From NCBI RefSeq assembly GCF_001513975.1, contig NZ_KQ947984.1:1057338-1121337 (forward strand): 64,000 nucleotides of DNA, in the 5' to 3' direction. This DNA comes from Streptomyces curacoi. Its GTDB lineage: Bacteria > Actinomycetota > Actinomycetes > Streptomycetales > Streptomycetaceae. Of this stretch, positions 26,705 to 34,537 are shown one piece after another. A program made the position numbers and the translations under genes. Under the pieces are notes generated by a model. That model did no database searches. It was not told the DNA's origin and was given only the letters and a program-made list of their open reading frames with translations. Every line of letters begins with the position of its first letter. Within the stretch, counting starts at the first letter, position 1.

Positions 26705-28204
26705 TTATGCCATGCCATCCTGGCGGTCCAGGACACTGGCCAGCGCCTGCTCGAACCCGGACGCCTTGCCCGCGGCGGCCGTCGGGTCCTGCTGGCGGAC
26801 GTCGATGACATGGCCGGTCAGCTCGGACAGCAGCACGTCGAGGGAGGTGCGGGCGACGGCCTCGGAGGAGAGCAGGGTGCCCGCGGGCTCCTGGCCGAAG
26901 GCCTTGGTGCGCATCGGGGTCGCGGTGCGCTCCGGGTTGATGCAGTTCACGCGGATGCCGTCGCCGGCCCACTCGTCGGACAGGGCCTGGGTGAGGTTCA
27001 CCATCGCGGCCTTGGTCGAGGAGTAGAGGCTGTACTCGGCGCGTCCGCGGGTGTAGCTGCTGGAGGTGTACAGCAGCAACTGGCCCTTGGTCTCGGACAG
27101 GTACTTGTACGAGGAGCGCGCGATCTGCACCGGGGCGAGGTAGTTGACCTTCAGCGCCTCCTCGATGGTGGCGTTGTCGGTCTCGGCCAGCTTCCCTATG
27201 CGCAGCACACCGGCGGTGTTGACGACGTAGTCGATGCGCCCGGTCTCGGCGTAGGCCTTGGACAGCGCGTCGTCGACCTCCTCCGGGTTCTCCACGTGCG
27301 TGCCGGTGGTGGAGCGGCCCAGCGCGTACACCTTGGCGCCGTAGGACTCGGCGAGTTCGGCGATGTCCTTGCCGATGCCGTAGGAGCCGCCGAAGACGAC
27401 GACGGTCTTGCCGGTCAGCAGCTGACGGTAGGCCTCCTCGCTCACCTGCTCGGGAGCGGCGGTGGAGGCCAGCTGGAAGAGCTTGTCGGCGATGAAGACG
27501 TCGACGGGCTGGGTGACCTTCATGTTGTACTCGTCACCCGCGACGACGTGGATCGGCACGTCCGGCAGGTACTTGAGCACGACGGAGCAGTCGTCCGTGG
27601 CCTGGAAGTTGGGGTCACCGGCCGCGACCGCGTAGGCGCGGCGGATCGTGGACAGCTTGAAGGCCTGCGGGGTCTGGCCGCGGCGCAGGCGGGAGCGGTC
27701 CGGGATCTCGGTGATGAACTCGCCGTCCTCGCCGTGCGTACGGGTCACGATGATGGTGTCCGCGGACGGGATGGCGACGTCGACGGCCTGGAAGCGCTCC
27801 AGCGCCGTCACGCAGTCGTCGATGACGCGCTGCGACAGCAGGGGGCGGACGGCGTCGTGGAAGAGGACGTTGAGGTCCTCGCCCTCGGCCAGGCCCTCGC
27901 CGAGGGCGGAGATGGCGCGCTCGGTGGTCTCGTTGCGGGTGGAGCCACCCTCGATGATCTTCTTGACCTTCTGGAACCCGGCCTTGGCGACGATCTTCTC
28001 GACGTCCGGCACATAGCCCGGGGCCATCAGCACGATGACGTCGTCGATCGAGTCGGCCTTCTCGAAGGTGGTCAGGGTGTGCTCGATGACTGCCTTGCCG
28101 GCGATCTTCAGCAGCTGCTTGGGGATCGACAGACCCACACGCTGGCCGGTGCCACCGGCCAGGATCACTGCGGTGGTGCGGGGCTTGGCTATGTGCTGGG
28201 ACAC
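26705..28204 (-). CDS. bifunctional CDP-ribitol synthase (cytidylyltransferase + SDR reductase)
   Basis: A 499-residue fusion. The N-terminal IspD/TarI-like cytidylyltransferase (about 8-240) has AVILAGGTGQRVGLSIPKQL, FHDAVRPLLS and DRSRLRRGQTPQAF. The C-terminal short-chain dehydrogenase (about 262-490) has VVVFGGSYGIGKDIA (Rossmann), NTAG, and the catalytic Y394-x3-K398 (YSSTK). It has the arrangement of Haemophilus Acs1/Bcs1, which reduces ribulose-5-phosphate to ribitol-5-phosphate and activates it as CDP-ribitol. This predicts a poly(ribitol phosphate) polymer built by the TagF-like neighbours. GTG 28204 begins MSQHIAKPRTT; the frame is open 15 codons further, with no better start. Confidence 0.88.
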   Translation of the reverse strand: MSQHIAKPRTTAVILAGGTGQRVGLSIPKQLLKIAGKAVIEHTLTTFEKADSIDDVIVLMAPGYVPDVEKIVAKAGFQKVKKIIEGGSTRNETTERAISALGEGLAEGEDLNVLFHDAVRPLLSQRVIDDCVTALERFQAVDVAIPSADTIIVTRTHGEDGEFITEIPDRSRLRRGQTPQAFKLSTIRRAYAVAAGDPNFQATDDCSVVLKYLPDVPIHVVAGDEYNMKVTQPVDVFIADKLFQLASTAAPEQVSEEAYRQLLTGKTVVVFGGSYGIGKDIAELAESYGAKVYALGRSTTGTHVENPEEVDDALSKAYAETGRIDYVVNTAGVLRIGKLAETDNATIEEALKVNYLAPVQIARSSYKYLSETKGQLLLYTSSSYTRGRAEYSLYSSTKAAMVNLTQALSDEWAGDGIRVNCINPERTATPMRTKAFGQEPAGTLLSSEAVARTSLDVLLSELTGHVIDVRQQDPTAAAGKASGFEQALASVLDRQDGMA

Positions 28205-28265
28205 AGGTGACCTACCTTGCGACGACTGGGAACTTGGAAATGCTCCCACTTGTGGTTACCGCAGT

Positions 28266-28330
28266 GCAAGGTGAGCGCCCCCGACTGCATATGTGCGCGC
28301 AACCTGTCATTCACCTTGTACGCATGGTCA
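28266..28330. promoter_or_regulatory. candidate promoter/operator of CDP-ribitol synthase gene
   Basis: An 8-bp inverted repeat CAAGGTGA (28267-28274)/TCACCTTG (28311-28318) flanks CATATG. On the plus strand TGTCATTCACC (28305-28315) and, 22 bases on, GGTCATTGTCG resemble the 11-base PhoP direct-repeat units of Streptomyces (consensus near GTTCAYYYACC). The fit is only partial. Confidence 0.25.
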
Positions 28331-28387
28331 TTGTCGAGAGGTCCTGACGGCACCCGAGGCGAATTGCTGTGAGTAACGGCACAGCCT

Positions 28388-29581
28388 TCACCGAAGCCTC
28401 AGCCGCCTGAGGCAGCGGTGGCCGAGTACCCGCACGAGTTCCTTCGACGGTGTCTGGTGAACCGTACGCGACTTGGCGGGCGCGGCGTGCCGTACGGGTG
28501 CGGCGGCCGCCGCGGCGAGGGCCCCGTAAAGGGCCTGGGCCGCCGTTTCGGGGGCGATGCGCGGTGCGATTTCCGTACGGCCGACGGGTTTTTCCATGCT
28601 GGACAAAAGGTGCAAGTCGCCCACAACGCGCACTCCGCTCGCGCCGATACGTTCCGCCATCTCCGCCCCGATCCCGGCGGCGGCCTCGACGGCCCACCGC
28701 GGAGTGCCGATCTTCACGTCGTCGGGGCCGGGAGCGCACGCATTCTTCATATGCATCACGGCACCGTTCCGGACGAGTTGCGAATAGAGCTCCGCGGGCA
28801 GCTCATTGGCGCGGAATTCCTTATTAAGATTCCGCAGCATTTCGGTCTCGGCGAGGGTGAGCGAGCGATTCACCGCGTCCGCGACGGGGTGCAGAAGACG
28901 CGCGGGCAGTCCGAGCAGTGCCTCGAAGGTGCGCATCAGGCCGTCGCGGTCGCGGTCGTCCACCACGACGACGGTGACCCGCTGCGGGCCGACCACCCGG
29001 GCCCAGCGCCCGATCAGCCGGTCGTGCCGGTGCCGGCGCCAGAAACTGGGGTTGGGCTTTTCGTACGGCGGCTTTCCGAGCATGTGCTCCAGCCAGTCCT
29101 CGTAGCCCATGCGCAGGCCGTTCTGCACGTACTGCTGCCACTGCGAGGGCATGATCCTGGCCAGCGGGCGCAGGGTGACCAGGACGTGCACGCGGTCGCC
29201 GCCGAGCTGCCCGACGATCCGCTCGATCGTCTCGTCGTCGGGGGCGTCGGCGAAGAACTCGCTGCTGATCACGCAGGTGCGCCCGCCCGTCGCACGCACC
29301 CGCTCCAGCAGCCGCTCCCAGTGCCGCTCGGTGGGCTCGACGTCACCCATCATCCCGGTGCGGGCACAGGCGGCCAGGACCGCCTCCATGGGGTGCCGGG
29401 TGGTGGCCGGCCACTCGACGCCGTGCCGGGCCATGGCGTCCCTGGCCTCGAACAGCGCGCCCTGGATCGAGGTGGTGCCCGTCTTGTGCGGGCCGATGTG
29501 CAGCAGCCGGGTCCCGGCGGACAGCGGGGTGAGCACGCCGCCGCCGGCCGGGAGTTCATCTCTCGTGCAGTCCGTCTCCAT
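28388..29581 (-). CDS. sulfotransferase-like protein
   Basis: A 397-residue cytoplasmic protein. Its P-loop-like PAPS-binding motif LHIGPHKTGTTSIQGALF is near residue 27, followed by CVISSEFFAD and a VHVLVTLRPLARIMPSQWQQ segment matching the 3'-phosphate-binding strand-helix of sulfotransferases. The C-terminus is Ala- and Arg-rich. It lies between the CDP-ribitol synthase and a PhoD-type phosphatase gene, suggesting that a wall polymer or its sugar is sulfated; this is inference from context. ATG 29581 lacks a Shine-Dalgarno, but TACCGT lies 9 bases before it, so a very short leader is possible. Confidence 0.75.
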   Translation of the reverse strand: METDCTRDELPAGGGVLTPLSAGTRLLHIGPHKTGTTSIQGALFEARDAMARHGVEWPATTRHPMEAVLAACARTGMMGDVEPTERHWERLLERVRATGGRTCVISSEFFADAPDDETIERIVGQLGGDRVHVLVTLRPLARIMPSQWQQYVQNGLRMGYEDWLEHMLGKPPYEKPNPSFWRRHRHDRLIGRWARVVGPQRVTVVVVDDRDRDGLMRTFEALLGLPARLLHPVADAVNRSLTLAETEMLRNLNKEFRANELPAELYSQLVRNGAVMHMKNACAPGPDDVKIGTPRWAVEAAAGIGAEMAERIGASGVRVVGDLHLLSSMEKPVGRTEIAPRIAPETAAQALYGALAAAAAAPVRHAAPAKSRTVHQTPSKELVRVLGHRCLRRLRLR

Positions 29582-29673
29582 GGTCAGAGGACGGTAAGAG
29601 CGCTTGCTGAGAGAGCGCTGAGAGTGACCTGGGACACGGATGAGTCCCAGCCCCCCATCAGGAGTCACCGGAG

Positions 29674-31233
29674 TCACACGACCTCGACGCCCGGCTGTCC
29701 CGCCTCCACCCGCAGCCGGGCCAGCGTGCTCGGCGTCGCCGTCGGCTGCCGGACGGTGTCCACGATCCTGACCTGAGCGTCGATGCCGTCGCGGCGGATG
29801 TCGAAGAGGTGGTAGCCCCGATGGGCGTCGAGCAGCTTCCAGTGCGGGTTGTCCGGGACGCGCGGGTCCCACTCCCGGTGGAAGGCGTCCTGGTCCTGGT
29901 CGCCGTTGCTGGAGATGGAGGTGCCCACGAACTCGGCGCCCACGACGGCGGAGTCCGGGTCGGCGTAGTCCTCCTTGAGGTCGCTGATCATCGTGAGGTG
30001 CCGGTCGCCGGTGAAGACGACGGGGTTGCGGACGTGCTTCAACTCGCCCATCAGTGCGTTGCGTTCGGCCTGGTAGCCGTCCCAGGCGTCGTAGTACCAG
30101 ATCTTGCCCTCGCCGACCTTGAGATCGGTCTCGGCCATCATGATCTGGGAGCCGATCATGTTCCAGCGGGCCGGCGAGTGGCGCAGCCCGTCGATCAGCC
30201 ACTCCCGCTGCTCGGCGCCGAGCATGGTGAGCGAGGGATCCTGGGCGCCTTCCTGGCTGGTGGCCTGGTCGCTGCGGTACTGCCGGGTGTCCAGCACGCT
30301 GAGCCGGGCCAGGCGGCCGAATTCGAGGCGGCGGTACATCTGGATGTGCGGGCCGTTCGGGATGGCGCTCGCCCGGACCGGCATGTGCTCGTAGAACGCC
30401 TGGTAGGCGGCCGTCAGCCGGGCCACGAAGGCGTCGTGCGGCTGCTTGTCCGGGTCCTGCGGGATCTCGCCGGCGAAGTCGTTGTCGACCTCGTGGTCGT
30501 CGAAGGTGACCACCCAGGGCGCGTTCGCGTGCATCGCGGCGAGGTCCGGGTCGGTGCGGTACTGGGCGTACCGGTTGCGGTACTGGACCAGGGTGTACGG
30601 CTCGTCGGTGCCCTCGTGGCGGCGCAGTGCCGTCGCCGACGGCCTCGACTCGTAGATGTAGTCGCCGACGAACAGGACGAAGTCCGGGTCCTGGGCCAGC
30701 ATGTCGGCGTACGGCGTGAAGTAGCCGTGCTGCCAGTTCTGGCAGGAGGCCAGCGCCATCCGCAGCCGGCCGCCGGAGCTGTGCGGGTGGGGCGCGGTGC
30801 GGGTGCGGCCGGTGGGCGAGAGCTGGCCGCCGGCGCGGAAGCGGTACCAGTACGTACGGCCCGGGCGCAGCCGCCGTACATCCACGTGAACGCTGTGCCC
30901 CAGCTCGGGCCGGGCCTGGGCGACGCCCCGGCGCACCGGCTTTCGGAACCGTTCGTCCTCGGCTATCTCCCACTCGACCGAGACGGTGGTGTCGGGCATT
31001 CCGCCGCCGTTCAGCGGGTCCGGGGCGAGTCTGGTCCACAGGACGATGCCGTCGGGCAGCGGGTCACCGGAGGTGACGCCGAGGCTGAACACGCCGTCGG
31101 GCAGGGGCGTTTCGGTCGCCCGGGCCGTGGCCGGCAGCCACAGCTGGGCGGAGGCCGCGGCGCCGAGGACTGCGGCCCCCGCGGTCAGAAAGCGGCGTCG
31201 GTCGGGTGATACGGGCCCGGACGCTCCGGTCAT
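29674..31233 (-). CDS. phoD: Tat-exported PhoD-type alkaline phosphatase/phosphodiesterase
   Basis: A 519-residue secreted calcium/iron-dependent enzyme of the PhoD family. A twin-arginine signal (RRRFLTAGAAVLGAAASA, ending ATARA) lies in residues about 11-40, then a fibronectin-like N-terminal domain (FSLGVTSGDPLPDGIVLWTRL) and the metallophosphatase domain with SCQNWQ, FVGDYIYE, VTFDDHEVDND and FTGDRHL. PhoD enzymes release phosphate from diesters including teichoic acid. Its place beside polyol-phosphate polymer genes fits turnover or phosphate scavenging. ATG 31233 has GGGAG upstream; the open frame above it is not coding. Confidence 0.9.
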   Translation of the reverse strand: MTGASGPVSPDRRRFLTAGAAVLGAAASAQLWLPATARATETPLPDGVFSLGVTSGDPLPDGIVLWTRLAPDPLNGGGMPDTTVSVEWEIAEDERFRKPVRRGVAQARPELGHSVHVDVRRLRPGRTYWYRFRAGGQLSPTGRTRTAPHPHSSGGRLRMALASCQNWQHGYFTPYADMLAQDPDFVLFVGDYIYESRPSATALRRHEGTDEPYTLVQYRNRYAQYRTDPDLAAMHANAPWVVTFDDHEVDNDFAGEIPQDPDKQPHDAFVARLTAAYQAFYEHMPVRASAIPNGPHIQMYRRLEFGRLARLSVLDTRQYRSDQATSQEGAQDPSLTMLGAEQREWLIDGLRHSPARWNMIGSQIMMAETDLKVGEGKIWYYDAWDGYQAERNALMGELKHVRNPVVFTGDRHLTMISDLKEDYADPDSAVVGAEFVGTSISSNGDQDQDAFHREWDPRVPDNPHWKLLDAHRGYHLFDIRRDGIDAQVRIVDTVRQPTATPSTLARLRVEAGQPGVEVV

Positions 31234-31346
31234 CGGTGAACTCCCTTGCCTCGCTGGCCTCTTGGACTTCTGAAAGCTCACGCAGCCGGGCGGTCGGCCC
31301 GCTGAACCAGAGCCTTCGCGTGCATGACAAATGGGTAGACAACAGA

Positions 31347-31402
31347 AGACCCGTTGCGACACGGGAACAACAGGATGAACTTAGCCTTGTCGCAACGGGT
31401 CT
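31347..31402. promoter_or_regulatory. 15-bp perfect inverted repeat upstream of phoD
   Basis: AGACCCGTTGCGACA (31347-31361) and TGTCGCAACGGGTCT (31388-31402) are separated by 26 bases. The loop, read on the minus strand, has GTTCATCCTGTTGTTCCCG, loosely like two PhoP (PHO box) units. It may be a terminator for the FG-GAP gene ending at 31442, an operator for phoD, or both. Confidence 0.5.
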
Positions 31403-31441
31403 GAAAGACCGTCAGTTAGTACCGGGCGGGTCCGGGGCGGG

Positions 31442-32929
31442 TCAGTTCGCGAACCCCGAGCCGAACCTGGCGTTCGTGCCGTCGGTGCCGAGGTACGTGT
31501 TGCCGAAGGCGCCCGTGGCGTTCGGCGTCACGATGAGGGCCGGGCTGGACTTGAAGTGCCAGATGAACCCGGAGCCGGTGTTCTCCCCCGGCGAGCCGAC
31601 GGCCACATCGGCCAGCCCGTCGTGGTTGGAGTCGCCGAGGTGCACGGCCTTGCCGAAGACGTCACCCTTCTCGGCGGCCCCGGGCACATTGCCGGTGTCC
31701 TGCGTGACCACCCGGGCGCCGGTGCCGGTCAGCCCGGCGGCGCCGCCGTTCAGGACGACGACGGCGCCCGCGTCGGCGACGGAGCCCAGGTCCTCGCCGG
31801 GCACACCGGTGAGCACATCGGGGTAGCCGTCGCCGTTGACGTCGCCGATCTGGACGTCGGTGCCGAAGCGGTCGCCCTTCTCCGCCGTGCCGGGGACTCC
31901 GGCGCTGTCCTGGTGGAGGAAGACCGCCTCGACGCCGTCGGGTCCCTCGGGGGTGCCTGGGATCCAGGCGACCCGGCCGCCCTTGACGTAGGGGTTGTCC
32001 AGGTCGCTGTCGTAGCCGTCGACGGCACGGCCCACCACGATGTCGGCGTAACCGTCCTTGTCGAGGTCGCCGACGTCGAGGTTCTCGCCGCCCTGGAGGC
32101 CGGCCCCGTCGATGTCGTACACCAGCGTGTACGGCGTGAGCCCGTCCTTGGTGCCGTACCAGTACACGACCCGGCGGGAGTCGAACTCGTCACCGCTGTG
32201 CTCGGCGGCGACGACGTCGGTGATGCCGTCGCCGTTGACGTCACCGGCGGCCAGGTCCAGGACACGGCTGTCGTACGGGTCCTTCACGATCTGCTCGCCG
32301 CCGCCCGCGGAACCGTTCCGCCCGAAGGGCCCCTTGAGGACACGCAGGTCGTGCTCGTTCTGCACGGTCACCACGTCCGTCGCCCCGTCGCCGTCGATGT
32401 CGGCGACGGTGAGGTGGCCCTGGGCACCGAGGCGGTCATGGGCGCTCTTGCCGGTGGCCAGGGAGGAGGCCCCCGACAGCCCGTCGGCGCTGCCCCAGAG
32501 GACCTGCACATAACCGGAGTCGGTGCCCCCGGAGTCCGTGTCCTCGCCGCCGATGCCGACGATCAGATCGGCGTAGCCGTCCCGGTCGAGGTCGGCCGTG
32601 GTGAGCGCGCTGCCGAACTGGTCGTCCTTCTCGGCGGTGCCCGGTATGCCCGCGCTGTTCTGCGTGAACACCTTCCGGGCCCCGGTGACCCACCCGTACT
32701 GGGTGCCGTACCGCACGGCGACGAACCCGGCCTGTGTCCTGCCTCCGACGGTCGCCGAGGGCGCCGCGACGGCGAGATCGGCGTAGCCGTCACCGTTGAA
32801 GTCGTCCCGGAGCTCGGCGGTGGTGGGCTGGGTGTCGGCCACGGCGTGCGGCCCGGGAAGGGCGGCGGCTCCCGTGACGGCCAGGACGACGGCGAGACCC
32901 ACGCGCCAGGCCCCCCGGTGTCTGCTCAT
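31442..32929 (-). CDS. secreted FG-GAP repeat protein 1
   Basis: A 495-residue exported protein. The signal peptide (about 1-32) ends GPHAVADT. Seven or so FG-GAP (integrin alpha-like) blades follow, each with a calcium loop of the type DxNxDGxxD: DFNGDGYADLAVAAPSA, DLDRDGYADLIVG, DIDGDGATDVV, DVNGDGITDVV, DLDKDGYADIVVG, DVNGDGYPDVLTG, DSNHDGLADVAVG. The predicted fold is a beta-propeller. No catalytic or sorting motif is seen. It is the last of three tandem paralogs, upstream of phoD. Role unknown; surface binding of polymer or calcium is possible. Confidence 0.88.
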   Translation of the reverse strand: MSRHRGAWRVGLAVVLAVTGAAALPGPHAVADTQPTTAELRDDFNGDGYADLAVAAPSATVGGRTQAGFVAVRYGTQYGWVTGARKVFTQNSAGIPGTAEKDDQFGSALTTADLDRDGYADLIVGIGGEDTDSGGTDSGYVQVLWGSADGLSGASSLATGKSAHDRLGAQGHLTVADIDGDGATDVVTVQNEHDLRVLKGPFGRNGSAGGGEQIVKDPYDSRVLDLAAGDVNGDGITDVVAAEHSGDEFDSRRVVYWYGTKDGLTPYTLVYDIDGAGLQGGENLDVGDLDKDGYADIVVGRAVDGYDSDLDNPYVKGGRVAWIPGTPEGPDGVEAVFLHQDSAGVPGTAEKGDRFGTDVQIGDVNGDGYPDVLTGVPGEDLGSVADAGAVVVLNGGAAGLTGTGARVVTQDTGNVPGAAEKGDVFGKAVHLGDSNHDGLADVAVGSPGENTGSGFIWHFKSSPALIVTPNATGAFGNTYLGTDGTNARFGSGFAN

Positions 32930-32969
32930 GTCGCTCTCCTGTCTGCTGGTTGCGAGGAGGTGGCCGCCG

Positions 32970-34487
32970 TCAGTCGGCGACCGAGGCGCCGAAGCGGGCG
33001 CCGGCCGCGCGCAGGCCCATCGTGGTCGGGCCGAACGAGAAGGAGCCGCTCGCGGTGACGCCGCCGGAGGCCGAGGAGAAGACCCACACGGAACCGTTGC
33101 CGGCGTTCTCGGCGGGGGCGCCCACGACCAGCCCGTCCTTCTTGTCGCCGTTGGCGTCGACGAGGGCGGTCTGCTCGCCGAAGCGGTCCAGCTTCTCGGC
33201 GGTGCCGGGCACGCCGCTGGTGTTCTGGGTGAACGACTTGATGCCGGTGGCGGTCAGGCCGTTGGCGCTGCCGCGCAGCACGAGGACGCTGCCGGCGTCG
33301 GTGAGAGCGCCGAGGTCCTCGCCGGGCAGGCCCGTCGCCACGTCGAGATAGCCGTCGCCGTTGGTGTCGCCGACGGACAGGCCCGAGCCCATGCCGTCCC
33401 CGTGCTCGGCCGACCCCGGCACCCCGGCCGTGTCCTGGTTGATCCACACCGGCTTGCGGGTGGTGGAGACGCCGTCCGGGCCGCCGTACACGACGGCCAG
33501 CCCGCCGCCCCGGAAGGGGGGTTCGGCACTGTCGTACATGTCGTTGGAACGGCCGACGACGATGTCGCCGTATCCGTCCTTGTTCAGGTCACCGATCGCG
33601 GCGTCCTCGCCGCCGATGATGCCGCCCTGGGCATCCCTGAGCAGGCCCTTGGGGCTGAGGCCGCCGGGGCCGCCCGCGAGGAGGGCGGCCGCACGCGAGT
33701 CGGGCGAACCGTTGCCGCCCATGCGTACGACGAGGTCGGCGACTCCGTCGCCGGTGACGTCACCGGCCGTCAGCGAGTGGAAGTGCGTCGAGCGCTCGGG
33801 AACGACGCGGAAGTAGTCCTTCTTCACGGGCTGTCCGGCCCGGGTGAAGGGACCGTGCCACACCGTGCCGTCCCCGTTGTCCACGTCGGGGGTGTTGCTG
33901 TACCACTCGTCGGCGCTCGCCGTCACCACGTCCGGGTGCTTGTCGCCGTCCACGTCCGCGACGGTGAATCCGCCCTGCCACTCGAACTGCGGGGCCCAGG
34001 TCAGGGCCGTCGCCGTGGCCGAGAGCCCCTTGGGCCCGCCCCAGTTGACGACGAGGGCGTAGCCCTGGTCGATGTCCTCCCTGTACTCCCCGACGGTCGA
34101 CAGCAGGTCCGCGTACCCGTCCCCGTCCAGGTCCGCGCTCTGCAGCTGTGTGCCGTGCCCGCTGTTGTAGGCGGGCACCGCCCGGTTCAGCACCTGCTTG
34201 CGCGAGGTCGACAGCCCCTGGGAGGAGCCGTACAGCACACTGACCGCGCCCACCTTCGTCTCGCCGTCCGGCGCCGTGCCCGGGGCGCCGATCGCCAGGT
34301 CGGGATATCCGTCTCCGTTGAAGTCGTCGTGCAGCCGCTTGGTGCTCGGCGTGGTGGTGGTCGCGGCCTCGGTGGCGGCGTTGACGGCGGGAATCGCCAG
34401 GGCGCCGGCGGCGACCGCGAGGCCGGTGGCGAGGACGAGCCGTCCGCGGCGGGAGAACGGGGTACGGCGGTGAGAAGGCGAAGCCAT
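32970..34487 (-). CDS. secreted FG-GAP repeat protein 2
   Basis: A 505-residue paralog of its two neighbours. It has an Arg-rich signal peptide with RRGRLVLATGLAVAAGAL and a probable cleavage near VNAAT, then FG-GAP blades from DFNGDGYPDLAIGAPGT to VDANGDKKDGLVVGAPAEN. Blades contain GDGYGDIVVGRSNDMY and GDGYLDVATGLPGEDLG calcium loops. The C-terminal GSFSFGPTTMGLRAAGARFG matches the end of paralog 3. ATG 34487 with AGGGATCAC upstream. The next paralog begins about 40 bases after its stop, so the set is likely one operon. Confidence 0.88.
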   Translation of the reverse strand: MASPSHRRTPFSRRGRLVLATGLAVAAGALAIPAVNAATEAATTTTPSTKRLHDDFNGDGYPDLAIGAPGTAPDGETKVGAVSVLYGSSQGLSTSRKQVLNRAVPAYNSGHGTQLQSADLDGDGYADLLSTVGEYREDIDQGYALVVNWGGPKGLSATATALTWAPQFEWQGGFTVADVDGDKHPDVVTASADEWYSNTPDVDNGDGTVWHGPFTRAGQPVKKDYFRVVPERSTHFHSLTAGDVTGDGVADLVVRMGGNGSPDSRAAALLAGGPGGLSPKGLLRDAQGGIIGGEDAAIGDLNKDGYGDIVVGRSNDMYDSAEPPFRGGGLAVVYGGPDGVSTTRKPVWINQDTAGVPGSAEHGDGMGSGLSVGDTNGDGYLDVATGLPGEDLGALTDAGSVLVLRGSANGLTATGIKSFTQNTSGVPGTAEKLDRFGEQTALVDANGDKKDGLVVGAPAENAGNGSVWVFSSASGGVTASGSFSFGPTTMGLRAAGARFGASVAD

Positions 34488-34537
34488 GTGATCCCTGATC
34501 CGGGTGAGTTGGGTGTGCTGGGGTGAAGGGCGGCGGG

